64,000 nt of DNA from Micromonospora chokoriensis (lineage in GTDB: Bacteria; Actinomycetota; Actinomycetes; Mycobacteriales; Micromonosporaceae). The position numbers were made by a program, and so were the translations under genes. The notes under the pieces were generated by a model. That model ran no database searches. It worked only from the letters and a program-made list of their open reading frames with translations, and was not told where the DNA came from. The stretch covers positions 4,712,001-4,776,000 of the forward strand of contig NZ_LT607409.1 in assembly GCF_900091505.1 (NCBI RefSeq), read 5' to 3'. Below are positions 16,325-25,218 of the stretch, piece after piece; position 1 is the first letter of the stretch, and each line of letters starts with the position of its first letter.

Positions 16325-17204
16325 ATGCCTCCTGCGACGACATTCCGCAATCCTGTGATTCCCGGCTTCTTCCCGGATCTCAGCGTCTGTCGGGTCGATG
16401 AGGACTACTACCTGGTTTGTTCGAGCTTCGAGTACTTCCCCGGCGTACCGATCTTCCACAGCCGCAATTTGATCTCCTGGCGGCAGATCGGCAACGTGTT
16501 GGACCGGCCGAGCCAGCTCGACCTGCCGGCCGACACGTACGCGTCGCGGGGCATCTTCGCGCCGACCATCCGCCACCACCACGGCATCTTCTACGAGGTG
16601 ACCACGAACGTTCGGATCTGGCGGCACCTGATCGTCACCGCGACCGACCCGGCCGGGCCGTGGTCGGAGCCGGTCTATGTCCAGCTCCCGCTCATCGACC
16701 CGTCGCTGACCTGGGACGAGGACGACAACTGCTGGCTCACCCTGGCCGGCACCTCGAACTACCGCATCGACCCGGCCACCGGCCAGGTGTTCGAAGGTCC
16801 GATCCCCCTGTGGTCCGGTACCGGCGGCCAGTACCCGGAGAGTCCGCACCTCTACCGGATCGGCGACTGGTGGTACCTGCTGCTCTCCGTGGGCGGCAGG
16901 CACAGCGGGCACGCGGTGTCGGTGGCCCGGTCCCGCAGCATCCGAGGACCGTTCGAACCGGCTCCGGTTCAACCCGATCCTTACTCACCGCGGCCTGCAG
17001 CGACCGATCCAGGCCACCGGTCACGCGGACCTGGTCGACGACCCGAGCGGCAACTGGTGGATGGAGCTGCTGGGCATCCGCCCCAAGGGACAATGGCCGC
17101 CGTTCCACGTGCTCGGACGGGAGACCATGCTCGCCCCCGTGCGGTGGGAACACGGTTGGCCGGTCGTCGAGCCGTACGACACGGCCATGCTCGACGTGAC
17201 GTGA
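16325..17204 (+). pseudogene. GH43 beta-xylosidase/arabinofuranosidase, frameshifted and truncated
   Basis: The gene starts at ATG 16325 with the GH43 N terminus FRNPVIPGFFPDLSV (catalytic base Asp), then the pKa-modulating Asp in PLIDPSLTWDED and the catalytic acid in GGQYPESPHLYR, so all three carboxylates are present. After GPFEPAP (about 16970) the frame is lost. Shifting by one base restores RFNPILTHRGLQRPIQATGHADLVDD and then WWMELLGIRPKGQWPPFHVLGRE up to a stop at 17202-17204. Even so repaired, the product is about 293 residues and lacks the C-terminal beta-sandwich of the usual 500-residue enzyme. It is most likely a decaying gene. Confidence 0.8.
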
Positions 17205-17328
17205 GTGATGATCGAAAAGCCTGCGGCGTTTCGGTGGTCCGTGGACGGCAGGATCTCCGGCAGACGGCTGGCGATGTGTCGTACCAGCGGGTCAGGTGCC
17301 GTGCCGTCCTTACCCCTAGACTGGCCGC

Positions 17329-17532
17329 ATGCGGCAGGCGCTGAAAGACCTGACCGTCTCCGAGCACTCTGAGTGGTTCGGCTTGGGCCCGCTGGCGCTC
17401 GCCCTTCTGGCCGGTTTCCGCGCATTCGTGGTCGACGCACCCTTCGCCCGCTGGGCGTGGACCGCCGTCGCCGTCCTCATGCTGATTCTCTGCGCCGTCT
17501 ACGTCATCTGGGCCAGGAAGAACCGCTCCTGA
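17329..17532 (+). CDS. small membrane protein, unknown function
   Basis: A 67-residue protein with two hydrophobic segments (LGPLALALLAGFRAFVV at about 19-35, and WTAVAVLMLILCAVYVIWA at about 44-62) and a basic C-terminal RKNRS. It starts ATG at 17329 after a short intergenic space. No family is recognised. It stands alone between the GH43 remnant and a convergent unknown gene. Confidence 0.6.
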   Translation: MRQALKDLTVSEHSEWFGLGPLALALLAGFRAFVVDAPFARWAWTAVAVLMLILCAVYVIWARKNRS

Positions 17533-17691
17533 GACGAGGATGCCGGGCAGCTACCGCCATGCGGCTGATCGCGGCGATCTGCACGGTGACTTCGGGGCGG
17601 ATGGCGAGTGTGCGGCAGTCCTCGGTGGCCAGCGCGTCGAGCTGCAGGTGCGGATCTACGCGAGCCTTCAGGGCGAGAACGACTCCAGCGC

Positions 17692-18357
17692 CTACTGCTG
17701 TACCGCGCGGCTGGGTCCCCGGATGCCGAACCGTTCGGTAAAGGTGCGGATGAACGTCTCGGTCGTGTCTTCCCCGAGAACCTTACGCACTGACGCGACC
17801 TTCGCCAGCATGGAGCGGGCCCCGGGCAGGTCACCCGACACCGCCAGGCAGACGGCCAGGGTGGCGTACTCGACCTGCGATTTCGGCTGTCCGAGCAGGG
17901 TCTGGATCACCGCCGGCAGCGTCTGGTTGCGGACCAGGAACGGCTCACCATGGGCCGCCTGGTCGGCGACCAACTGGGCGACGACGTCGTCCACTCGTTC
18001 TGGCGACGCGACCCACCAGCGGACGAGCGAGACCGTGGACTTTTCCGCGCTGTTCACCAGATCCGCCATGCTCGCACCCACCTGGCACACGGTGCCCGAG
18101 CGACCGAAGAGGTGCCGCTGCAACTCGGCGACGGCCGCGAGTTCGACTCCGACGCTGGGGCTGAGCAGGACACCGTCGCGTCCGGCGAGGTTGACGATGA
18201 GGTGGAAGACAACCCCGCGGACGGGCTCGCGTACGAAGGCAACCTCGTCGTCGGGCACGAACCGATGCGGCCGCCATCCACCGGGCGCCAACTGGTCGGT
18301 CAATCGATCGGCGATCCGCATCGAGATCTGGGCGACAGGTTCCGATCGTGGCGTCAC
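17692..18357 (-). CDS. hypothetical protein, unknown function
   Basis: About 221 residues if translated from GTG at 18357; ATG at 18321 is a shorter choice and ATG at 18450 a longer one. None has a good ribosome binding site. The protein is soluble and mixed alpha/beta, with VVFHLIVNLAGRDGVLLSPSVGVEL in the first half and a helical second half (YATLAVCLAVSGDLPGARSMLAKVASVRKVLG) ending FGIRGPS. No catalytic motif or known domain is recognised. It is divergent from the ECF sigma gene, with about 170 bp between them. Confidence 0.55.
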   Translation of the reverse strand: MTPRSEPVAQISMRIADRLTDQLAPGGWRPHRFVPDDEVAFVREPVRGVVFHLIVNLAGRDGVLLSPSVGVELAAVAELQRHLFGRSGTVCQVGASMADLVNSAEKSTVSLVRWWVASPERVDDVVAQLVADQAAHGEPFLVRNQTLPAVIQTLLGQPKSQVEYATLAVCLAVSGDLPGARSMLAKVASVRKVLGEDTTETFIRTFTERFGIRGPSRAVQQ

Positions 18358-18523
18358 GGAGAAATTGTGGCATCCCACAGTGGCGACGCTTGCCGCGACA
18401 CCGGCGGTGCGCGGCGCGACCAGTCTGTCAACATCGACAGCGCAACACATGACCGGGCCGGCACACGTCGTCCGTCGGTTCAGGAGTACGGGAACCCAGC
18501 GGCGGCTGCGGACAGGTACCGGT

Positions 18524-19108
18524 GTGACAGCTGAGATGCGGAGCCGAATCCGCGCGGGAGACACCGAGGCGTTCGGGGAGCTCTTCGACGGGCACGCCGA
18601 CGCGGTCCGTCGGCATGCGGTGTGGAGTGGCAGTGACCCGTCGCTCGCCGACGACGTGGTGTCGCTGACCTTCCTGGAGGCGTGGCGGATCCGTGAGTCG
18701 CTGCGCCCGGACGGCGACAGTCTCCGGCCGTGGCTGCTGGGCATCGCCACCAACGTGCTGCGCAACCGGCGGCGGGCGGCGCGGCGGCACCGGGAGGCGC
18801 TGCGGCGGCTGCCGGCACGCGACACGGTCCCCGACTTCGCCGACGAGGTGGTCGGTCGGATGCACGACGCCGACCAGGTGGCCGCCGCCGTGGCGGCGCT
18901 GCGGGCACTGCGCCGGGCGGACCGGGAGGTGTTCCTGCTGTGCGTGTGGTCGCAACTGGACTACGCGGCGGCCGCCGAGGCGCTGGGCGTACCCGTCGGG
19001 ACGGTGCGATCACGGCTGTCCCGGGCCCGGACCCGGCTGCGGGCGCTGGCCGAGCAGGAGATGGCACGTACCCGAAAGATCCCCGTCGAGCAGGGAGAGT
19101 ACCGATGA
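18524..19108 (+). CDS. ECF-type RNA polymerase sigma factor
   Basis: A 194-residue sigma factor with region 2 at about residues 20-85 (DPSLADDVVSLTFLEAWRIRE, then PWLLGIATNVLRNRRRA) and region 4 at about 125-180 (LRRADREVFLLCVWSQLDYAAAAEALGVPVGTVRSRLSRARTRLR). The GTG at 18524 follows ACAGGTACC; ATG four codons later is an alternative. It overlaps the following membrane protein gene by 4 bp (ATGA), which is the standard pairing of this sigma group with CU044_5270 proteins. Confidence 0.93.
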   Translation: MTAEMRSRIRAGDTEAFGELFDGHADAVRRHAVWSGSDPSLADDVVSLTFLEAWRIRESLRPDGDSLRPWLLGIATNVLRNRRRAARRHREALRRLPARDTVPDFADEVVGRMHDADQVAAAVAALRALRRADREVFLLCVWSQLDYAAAAEALGVPVGTVRSRLSRARTRLRALAEQEMARTRKIPVEQGEYR

Positions 19109-20037
19109 GCGAGCCCACCGCCCCCCACGTGCCGGCCCTGTCGGCGACCCACCGGCAGACGCTGCGACACCACCTGATGAGCGAGATCGGTCGGCCGCTC
19201 CGGCGGCCGAGGCGGATCCTGGTGCTCGCGCCGGCGGCGGGCGTGCTGACCGCCGTGGTCGCGGCCGGCGTGATCACCCAGCCGTGGGCGTCGGACAGCG
19301 CGCCGGTGATCGTGGCGGTCGCGCCGGGAGAACAGGCCGGCGCGACACTGCTGCTGAACCGGATGGCCGACGCCGCCGTCGACAAGCCGGGCCCGACGTC
19401 CGGCGACGGCGAGTACGTCTACATCCGCAGCCGGGGTGCCTACGCCGAGGTGGGCGACGGGCCGGCCCGACTGCAACCGGTACGCGAACGGGAGCTCTGG
19501 ATCCCACGGAACGAGCCGGGCGAGGGCCTGCTGCGGGAGCCGCGTTTCGACGTACCCCTCGCGGAGGTGGTCCCCCGACAGTCGCGACTCGACGAGGTGA
19601 CGCCGAACGCGGCGCTGGTCGATCTGCCCCCCGATCCGGACGCGTTGCTGGCGAAGCTGTACCGGGAGCGGGAGCAACGGGGTAGGGGTAACAGCCGCGA
19701 CGGCGCGGCGTTCACCGCGATCGGCGACGTCCTGCGTGAGTCGCTGGTGCCGCCTGCGACGAGCGCGGCGCTCTACCGGGCGGCGGCGAAGATCCCGGGG
19801 GTCGAGGTGGTCCGTGGGGTCACCGACGCGGCCGGCCGGCGGGGCATCGCTGTCGGGCACACCGAGCTCGACAAACGCGACGAGTGGATTTTCGACGAGC
19901 GGACGTTCGAGTACCTCGGCGAACGCAGTTACCTCGTGGCGGACACTGCCGACGGGCCCGCCGGCACGGTGTTGGGAACGACGGCGGTGCTGCAACGGGC
20001 CGTCGTGTCCACCCTCGGGGAGCGCCCGCAGCGGTAG
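19105..20037 (+). CDS. CU044_5270-family membrane protein (sigma-linked)
   Basis: A 310-residue protein. A short cytoplasmic N terminus (about 40 residues) precedes one membrane helix at about 42-62 (VLAPAAGVLTAVVAAGVI). The rest is extracytoplasmic and has the family pattern: EYVYIRSRGAY, ERELWIPRN, DPDALLAKLYRE, IGDVLRESLVPP and an ALYRAAAKIPGVEVV segment. Proteins of this family are always encoded after an ECF sigma and are thought to act as its sensor or anti-sigma. Here the start codon overlaps the sigma stop. The function is inferred from context. Confidence 0.85.
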   Translation: MSEPTAPHVPALSATHRQTLRHHLMSEIGRPLRRPRRILVLAPAAGVLTAVVAAGVITQPWASDSAPVIVAVAPGEQAGATLLLNRMADAAVDKPGPTSGDGEYVYIRSRGAYAEVGDGPARLQPVRERELWIPRNEPGEGLLREPRFDVPLAEVVPRQSRLDEVTPNAALVDLPPDPDALLAKLYREREQRGRGNSRDGAAFTAIGDVLRESLVPPATSAALYRAAAKIPGVEVVRGVTDAAGRRGIAVGHTELDKRDEWIFDERTFEYLGERSYLVADTADGPAGTVLGTTAVLQRAVVSTLGERPQR

Positions 20038-20091
20038 CCGGTGTGCGCGTGATTTGACCCTCGACCGGGTCGAGGGCCGAGCATCGGCGGC

Positions 20092-20598
20092 ATGGACGAC
20101 CAGCCCACACCCGACCCGACCATGACGCGCATCATCGAGGCGGTGCAGCTCGGCCAGGCCGGTGACCCGGCCGAAGCCCGGCACCGCCTCACCGCGTTGT
20201 GGGACGAGATCGGCGCGACCGGCGACGCGCTGCACCGTTGCACACTGGCCCATTACCTCGCCGATCTGCAGGAGACCCCCGAGGTCGAGGTGGTGTGGGA
20301 CGAACGCGCCCTCGCCGCCGCCACCGACCTCACCGACGAACGCGCCCAGCAGCACCACCACGCGCTGCAGGTGCGGGCCTTCCTGCCGTCGCTGCACCTG
20401 AACCTCGCCGACGTGCACCGACGACTGCGCGACCCCGACCGGGCCCGGGCACACCTGGACACCGCTCGGAGCCTCGCCGCGCACCTGCCGACCGACCAGT
20501 ACGGCGATCTGGTTCGCGCGGGCATCCAGCACGTCGACCAGGCTCTCGCCGTGGGCTCGACCCGCCGTCTCGACTCGGACCCCACCGCAGCCGGGTGA
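20092..20598 (+). CDS. tetratricopeptide-like protein
   Basis: A 168-residue helical protein with degenerate TPR units: LGQAGDPAEARHRLTALWDEIGATGD, then CTLAHYLADLQETPEVEVVWDERALAA, then LPSLHLNLADVHRRLRDPDRARAHLDTARSL. Small actinobacterial proteins of this sort are common and uncharacterised, and are probably protein-interaction modules. It stands alone, converging on the EamA transporter gene with only 9 bp between the stops. Confidence 0.75.
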   Translation: MDDQPTPDPTMTRIIEAVQLGQAGDPAEARHRLTALWDEIGATGDALHRCTLAHYLADLQETPEVEVVWDERALAAATDLTDERAQQHHHALQVRAFLPSLHLNLADVHRRLRDPDRARAHLDTARSLAAHLPTDQYGDLVRAGIQHVDQALAVGSTRRLDSDPTAAG

Positions 20599-20607
20599 CA
20601 ACGCCCC

Positions 20608-21558
20608 CTACGGCGCGACCGCCGTCGGTTCGGCGACGTCGTTGCGTGCCGGATCCCGTGACGGGCGCGGTGCGCGGACCGACTGGCGCTGGAGGACGAC
20701 GACGGCGGACAGCACCAGGGCGCCGCCGGCGAGCTGCACCACTGTCAGGTTCTCGCCGAGGACCACCGTGGCGAGGACGGCGGTGACCACCGGTTCGACG
20801 GTGGACAGGATGGCGGCGGTCGACGGGCCGGTGCGCCGCAGCCCCGCGAAGAAGGTCAGCATCGCCACGACCGTGGACACCACGGCGATGCAGGTCACCC
20901 AGAACCAGCCTCGCCATCCGAAGTCCAGGTGCACGCCGCCGGTGAGCAGGGCGTGGCCGGAGAGGGTCCCGGCCGCGCCGGTCAGCACCAGCGCGGACAG
21001 CACCACGGGCGCCAGCCGGTGCACGACGGTGTCGGCGACCAGGATGTAGGTCGTGTAGGTCAGCGCGGCGGCGAAGGCCAGCAGCGCCCCGAGCGGATGG
21101 AACCCCACGCCGCCGGCGTCGAGCAGGACCAGCAGCGTTCCGGCCGACGCGGCCACCAGCGCGGCGGCGCGCCTCGGGGAGAGCCGGTCCCGGCCGAGCA
21201 GCACCGCCCCCACGGTCACCAGGACCGGGTACGTGTAGAGGATCAGGGCCAGCAGCGAGGCGTCCATCAGTTGCAGGGCGCCGAAGAACAGGCCCGCCTG
21301 GGCGGCGTACCCGACGGCACCCAGCCCGACGGCGACGGCCAGCACCTGGCGACCCGTCATCGCCGGGCGCCCGGGAGCAGGCGCAGCGCGGCGTAGACCC
21401 GGCCGCACCAGCAGGGCGATCCCGAGCAGGGCGGCGGCCAGGGTGAAGCGCACGAGCAGCAACTCCCCGGTGGGGACGCCCGCGTCGTAGGCGAGCTTGC
21501 CGAAGATCGCCATGGCGCCGAAGCACGCCGCGGACAGGAGACACAGTGCTGCACCCAT
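20608..21558 (-). CDS. EamA/DMT-superfamily transporter
   Basis: A 316-residue protein with ten hydrophobic helices in two EamA repeats (residues about 1-140 and 150-295). Typical motifs are LSAACFGAMAIFGKLAYDAG at the N terminus and STAAILSTVEPVVTAVLATVVLGE in the second repeat. It is likely a metabolite exporter. The frame is open far upstream, antisense to the LysR gene, but the real start is ATG at 21558. It is divergent from LysR, which probably regulates it. Confidence 0.88.
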   Translation of the reverse strand: MGAALCLLSAACFGAMAIFGKLAYDAGVPTGELLLVRFTLAAALLGIALLVRPGLRRAAPAPGRPAMTGRQVLAVAVGLGAVGYAAQAGLFFGALQLMDASLLALILYTYPVLVTVGAVLLGRDRLSPRRAAALVAASAGTLLVLLDAGGVGFHPLGALLAFAAALTYTTYILVADTVVHRLAPVVLSALVLTGAAGTLSGHALLTGGVHLDFGWRGWFWVTCIAVVSTVVAMLTFFAGLRRTGPSTAAILSTVEPVVTAVLATVVLGENLTVVQLAGGALVLSAVVVLQRQSVRAPRPSRDPARNDVAEPTAVAP

Positions 21559-21599
21559 GCAGCCAGGATCGGAGACCCGACCGATCAGGTCCAGCGATG

Positions 21600-21615
21600 A
21601 TTCCCGGAGGCCAAT
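21600..21615. promoter_or_regulatory. possible LysR box
   Basis: ATT-N10-AAT at 21600-21615 lies in the 72-bp space between the divergent EamA and LysR genes, 15-30 bp upstream of the LysR start. The half-sites are short, so this is a weak call. Confidence 0.3.
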
Positions 21616-21630
21616 CGTTAGGATTTCCGT

Positions 21631-22548
21631 ATGGTCGAGCTGGACCTGCGGCGGTTGCGCTTCCTGCGCGAGCTTGAGGAGCGCGGCACCCTGGCGGCGG
21701 TGGCGGCGGCTCTGGGTTACAGCCCGTCCACCGTCTCCCAGCAACTCGCCCTGCTGGAGAGGGAGGTCGGCGTCCGGCTGCTGGACAAGGCCGGGCGCGG
21801 CGTACGGCTCACCGACGCCGGGCAACTCCTCGCCCAGCACGCCCGGGTGCTGCTGTCCGCCGCCGAGGCGGCGCAGGCGGACCTCGCCGCTCTCAGCGGC
21901 GACGTCCGCGGCACGGTCCGTGCCCGGGGCCTGCAGTCGGCGGCCCGCCGCCTGCTCGTCCCCGCCGTGGCACGGCTGCGGACCGCACACCCGCAGGTCC
22001 GCGTGGAGATCTTCGAACTCGAACTCGAGCAGTCCCTGCCGGGTCTTCGCCTCGGCACCGTCGACCTGGTCATCGGCGACGAGTACGACAGCCATCCCCG
22101 CCCCCGACCGGCCGGTCTGCGCTTCACGCTCCTGCTGGAGGAGCCCCTGCGGATCGTGCTCCCGGCCGCGCATCCGCTCGCCCGTTGCGGCGGACCCGTC
22201 GCCGTTGCCGACCTGCGCTTCGACATCTGGGCCGCCTCCGCCGAGGGCACCGGCCACCACGCCATGGTGGTCGGCACCTGCCGCGCCCTCGGCGGCTACG
22301 AACCCGACCTGCGGCACCGCTCCAACGACGCCGACGTCCAACTCGAACTGGTCCGCGCCGCGACAGCCGTCGCCCTCATGCCTGCCCTGACCCTGCCCCG
22401 TGACGACCCGGCGCTCGCGATCCGGGACGTCGCCGAGGTCACCGTGGGCCGCCGGCTCGTCGCCGTCACCCGGGACACGCCCGCCGCCCCCGCGCTCATC
22501 GCCCTCTTCAAAGCGGTGACGGAGCAGGTAGGCCAACTCGGCGGATAG
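21631..22548 (+). CDS. LysR-family transcriptional regulator
   Basis: A 305-residue protein. The HTH is at residues 3-62 (LRRLRFLRELEERGTLAAVAAALGYSPSTVSQQLALLEREVGVRLL), followed by a substrate-binding domain with ARGLQSAARRLLVPAVARLRTAHP and VDLVIGDEYD. It starts ATG at 21631. The divergent EamA exporter is the probable target, a common arrangement for LysR-controlled efflux of amino acids or toxic metabolites. Confidence 0.92.
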   Translation: MVELDLRRLRFLRELEERGTLAAVAAALGYSPSTVSQQLALLEREVGVRLLDKAGRGVRLTDAGQLLAQHARVLLSAAEAAQADLAALSGDVRGTVRARGLQSAARRLLVPAVARLRTAHPQVRVEIFELELEQSLPGLRLGTVDLVIGDEYDSHPRPRPAGLRFTLLLEEPLRIVLPAAHPLARCGGPVAVADLRFDIWAASAEGTGHHAMVVGTCRALGGYEPDLRHRSNDADVQLELVRAATAVALMPALTLPRDDPALAIRDVAEVTVGRRLVAVTRDTPAAPALIALFKAVTEQVGQLGG

Positions 22549-22679
22549 CGGTCAGCGCAGCATCGCCCGGATCGCGGGCGGCACCGACAGCACCCCCAGT
22601 GTCGGCAGTAGGTGTCTCCAGGGGCGGTCGGTTAGTGATCTCGATTGCCATCGCCTAGCGCACCTGCGAGGGTCCACGG

Positions 22680-23255
22680 ATGTCACTGGTGACCGGCGCC
22701 GATCTGCTTCGGGCGGCCGACGAGATGCACCGGGCGCTGCTGCCACACCGGGAGCGCGACTGGTCGGTGCCGGCAGGCACGCTGACCTGGAGCTGCTGGA
22801 CCACGGCAGCGCACGTCGCGCACGACCTGCTCGCGTACGCCGGTCAGGTCATCGGCCGCCCGGACGACGGCTACCTGCCGTACGACCTGCGGGTCTGCCC
22901 CGACGCGGGCCCGGCGCAGACCCTCACCGTGGTGCGCGCCTGCGCCGGGTTGCTGGGCGCCGCCGTCGACGCGACCCCGCCCGACGCGCGGGCCTGGCAC
23001 TACGGCCCCTGCGATCCGGGCGGCTTCGCGGCGATGGGCGTGGCCGAGATCCTGCTGCACACCCACGACATCACCCTCGGCCTCGGCGTGCCGTGGCAGC
23101 CACCGCATCAGCTGAGCGCACTGGTGCTGGGGCGACTCTTCCCGGACGCGCCGGACGGACCCGTGCCGGACGTGCTGCTGTGGATGACCGGCCGCGGTGA
23201 GCTGCCCGGCCGGGCGCGGCGTACCTCCTGGACCTGGCACGCTGCAGTGGACTGA
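22680..23255 (+). CDS. maleylpyruvate isomerase-like (MDMPI_N) mycothiol-dependent protein
   Basis: A 191-residue DinB-superfamily protein of the mycothiol-dependent maleylpyruvate isomerase group. The metal ligands are in TTAAHVAHDLLAYAG (H45 or H48) and in GVAEILLHTHDITLG (E124 and H128), matching the His/Glu/His triad. It is a stand-alone gene, convergent with a GNAT gene. No gentisate pathway genes are near, so it is more likely a general mycothiol S-transferase or detoxification enzyme than a true isomerase. Confidence 0.85.
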   Translation: MSLVTGADLLRAADEMHRALLPHRERDWSVPAGTLTWSCWTTAAHVAHDLLAYAGQVIGRPDDGYLPYDLRVCPDAGPAQTLTVVRACAGLLGAAVDATPPDARAWHYGPCDPGGFAAMGVAEILLHTHDITLGLGVPWQPPHQLSALVLGRLFPDAPDGPVPDVLLWMTGRGELPGRARRTSWTWHAAVD

Positions 23256-23271
23256 CGGGCTGGACCGCCCG

Positions 23272-23829
23272 CTACCGCGTCCGCCCCGGGTGAAGCTGAC
23301 GGTCGGGCACCGGCAACACGTGCCGGTGCCCGTCGAGCGGGAAAGTCGGTGGCTGGGCGGGCAGCGTCTCCTCGTAGGCGAAGCCGCACTTCTGTGCCAC
23401 CCGACAGGACGCGACGTTGTCCACCTGGTGCAGCAGGTCCAGATGCGTCAGGCCGGGGAACCTGTCGAACGCCCAGCCGCTGAGCGCGGTGACCGCGCGC
23501 GGGGCGACGCCACGACCGCGCGCCCACGACGCCGTCCAGTAGCCCACCTCCGGTGCGGGGCGCTGCGGCGTCACGCCCTTGAGCACCACGTTCGCCACCA
23601 GCCGTGGACCATCCGCGTGGTCCTCGAGGACGGCGAAGCTGTACCGCCGGCCGTCGGCCCAGTCCTGCCGCGTCCGCGAGAGCCAGTGCCGGCCCTCGTC
23701 GACGCTGGTCACCGGCAGCCGCGTCCATCGGCGCAGCACCGGGTCCCGGTACGCCGCCAGCAGCGCGTCCAGGTCGTCGTCCGCCCACTGTCGCAGGGTG
23801 AGTTCCGCCGCCCGTACCTCGATCACCAT
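23272..23829 (-). CDS. GNAT family N-acetyltransferase
   Basis: A 185-residue GNAT. Residues 1-30 contain LTLRQWADDDLDALLAAY, and the acetyl-CoA site is in EVGYWTASWARGRGVAPRAV, followed by LTHLDLLHQVDNVASCRVAQKCGFAYE. This is the RimJ/RimL class. The start was set at 23829 (MVIEVRAAEL); a longer frame overlaps the DUF1992 gene upstream. The two genes may be co-transcribed. The substrate is unknown. Confidence 0.87.
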   Translation of the reverse strand: MVIEVRAAELTLRQWADDDLDALLAAYRDPVLRRWTRLPVTSVDEGRHWLSRTRQDWADGRRYSFAVLEDHADGPRLVANVVLKGVTPQRPAPEVGYWTASWARGRGVAPRAVTALSGWAFDRFPGLTHLDLLHQVDNVASCRVAQKCGFAYEETLPAQPPTFPLDGHRHVLPVPDRQLHPGRTR

Positions 23830-23870
23830 CGGCACAGTCTGCCGATGGTGCGCAACGCCGACGAGGCGGG

Positions 23871-24362
23871 TCAGCGCGACCGGCGCCGCCACGGCAGCGG
23901 CCACCAGGAACGACGGGACCGGCGCGGCGGCGCGACGACGGCGGCCCGCTCGATCGGTGGCGTCGACACGCTCGGCGGGGCGTGCTCGGCGCGCCAGCGG
24001 CGGACGACCTCGTCGGCGTTCACCGGACGCACCACCACCCGGGGGCCGTCGGGGTTGCGCAGCCAGGCCACGATCTGCGCGTTCAGCTGCCCCACGACGT
24101 CGCGGACGGACTGTTCGGTGGGCATGTCGCGGACCTCGTCGGGGATCTGCTCGATGCGTCGGCGCAGGTGCAGCGGGGTGGGCAGGAGCAGGTCGCTGGG
24201 CAGCGCCTCACGCTCCAGGAAACTCTTGATCCACCATGACTCGTCGTACGGCATGCCCCGGCCGGGGATCGGTTTGCCCATGCCGGGCAGGTCGTCGAAC
24301 TCGCCGCGCTGCGCGGCGCCCAGGATCTGCGCCTCCACGGCCGCTTCCCACGCCTCGGTCAC
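23871..24362 (-). CDS. DUF1992 (DnaJ C28-like) domain protein
   Basis: A 163-residue protein. The conserved DUF1992 domain fills residues 3-70: EAAVEAQILGAAQRGEFDDLPGMGKPI followed by MPYDESWWIKSFLEREALPSDLL. The remainder is helical, then a Pro and Arg-rich basic tail (PRRSRRSWWPLPWRRRSR). The family is widespread, with unclear function. It starts GTG at 24362 and precedes the GNAT on the same strand. Confidence 0.88.
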   Translation of the reverse strand: MTEAWEAAVEAQILGAAQRGEFDDLPGMGKPIPGRGMPYDESWWIKSFLEREALPSDLLLPTPLHLRRRIEQIPDEVRDMPTEQSVRDVVGQLNAQIVAWLRNPDGPRVVVRPVNADEVVRRWRAEHAPPSVSTPPIERAAVVAPPRRSRRSWWPLPWRRRSR

Positions 24363-24559
24363 CCTGCGGCACCTCCCCCGGTCACGGTAACGCGCCGCCT
24401 GAGGGCGACGACGAGCCTCCGTAGGAGGTCAGCGCACCCGGCCCGGTGACCATTCCCGCCGGGGGCGCAACCGCAGGCCACCGGCCGCGAGGTGGCCCTC
24501 GGTCGGGATGTTCGTCCCGATTACGGTCAGTGTGGGGACTGTCGAACGGGGGAACACCG

Positions 24560-25210
24560 ATGGTGAGTTCGGGTGCGTTGCTGGGCATCGCGCTGGTCGC
24601 GTTGGGGCTGGTGCTGACACCGGGCCCGAACATGGTCTACCTGGTGTCCCGCTCGGTCGCGCAGGGCCGCCGGGCGGGGCTGGTCTCGCTGCTCGGGGTG
24701 GCCGCCGGTTTCGGCGTCTACCTGGCCACGGCGGTCGCCGGCCTGGCCGCCGTGTTCGTCCTGGTGCCGACGCTGTACGCGGTGGTGAAACTGGCCGGCG
24801 CCGGCTACCTGCTCTGGTTGGCCTGGCGGACGCTGCGCCCCGGCGGGCACTCACCGTTCACGCCCGCGCCGCTGCCACCGGACCCACCCCGGCGGCTGTT
24901 CACCATGGGTCTGGTCACCAACCTGTTGAACCCGAAGATCGCCATCCTCTACGTGTCGCTGCTGCCCCAGTTCGTCGACCCGGCGCGCGGGCACCTGGCC
25001 ACCCAGAGCCTGCTGCTCGGCCTCACCCAGATCGCTGTCGCGCTGAGTGTGAACGCGCTGATCGTGCTCACCGCCGGCTCCCTCGCGGGCTTCTTCGCCC
25101 GCCGACCCGGGTGGCTACGGGTGCAGCGCTGGGTGACCGGGACGGCCCTGGCCGCGTTGGCCGTGCCGATCGCCACCGACCGGTCCCGCGCGGCGGTCGC
25201 CGCGCCCTGA
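24560..25210 (+). CDS. LysE-family amino acid exporter
   Basis: A 216-residue protein with about six membrane helices. The LysE/RhtB signature is at the N terminus (LVALGLVLTPGPNMVYLVSRSVAQGRRAGLVSLLGVAAG), and the family motif NLLNPKIAILYVSLLPQFV lies in the middle. It probably exports an amino acid such as threonine or homoserine. The start at ATG 24560 follows ACGGGGGAAC. It is a single gene converging on the SDR gene, with 8 bp between the stops. Confidence 0.92.
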   Translation: MVSSGALLGIALVALGLVLTPGPNMVYLVSRSVAQGRRAGLVSLLGVAAGFGVYLATAVAGLAAVFVLVPTLYAVVKLAGAGYLLWLAWRTLRPGGHSPFTPAPLPPDPPRRLFTMGLVTNLLNPKIAILYVSLLPQFVDPARGHLATQSLLLGLTQIAVALSVNALIVLTAGSLAGFFARRPGWLRVQRWVTGTALAALAVPIATDRSRAAVAAP

Positions 25211-25218
25211 CCCGACGG

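Noticed and set aside
21559..22536. N-terminal extension of the EamA frame antisense to the LysR gene
   Set aside because: The transporter has a normal start at 21558. The extension is hydrophilic and opposite a well-supported LysR gene.
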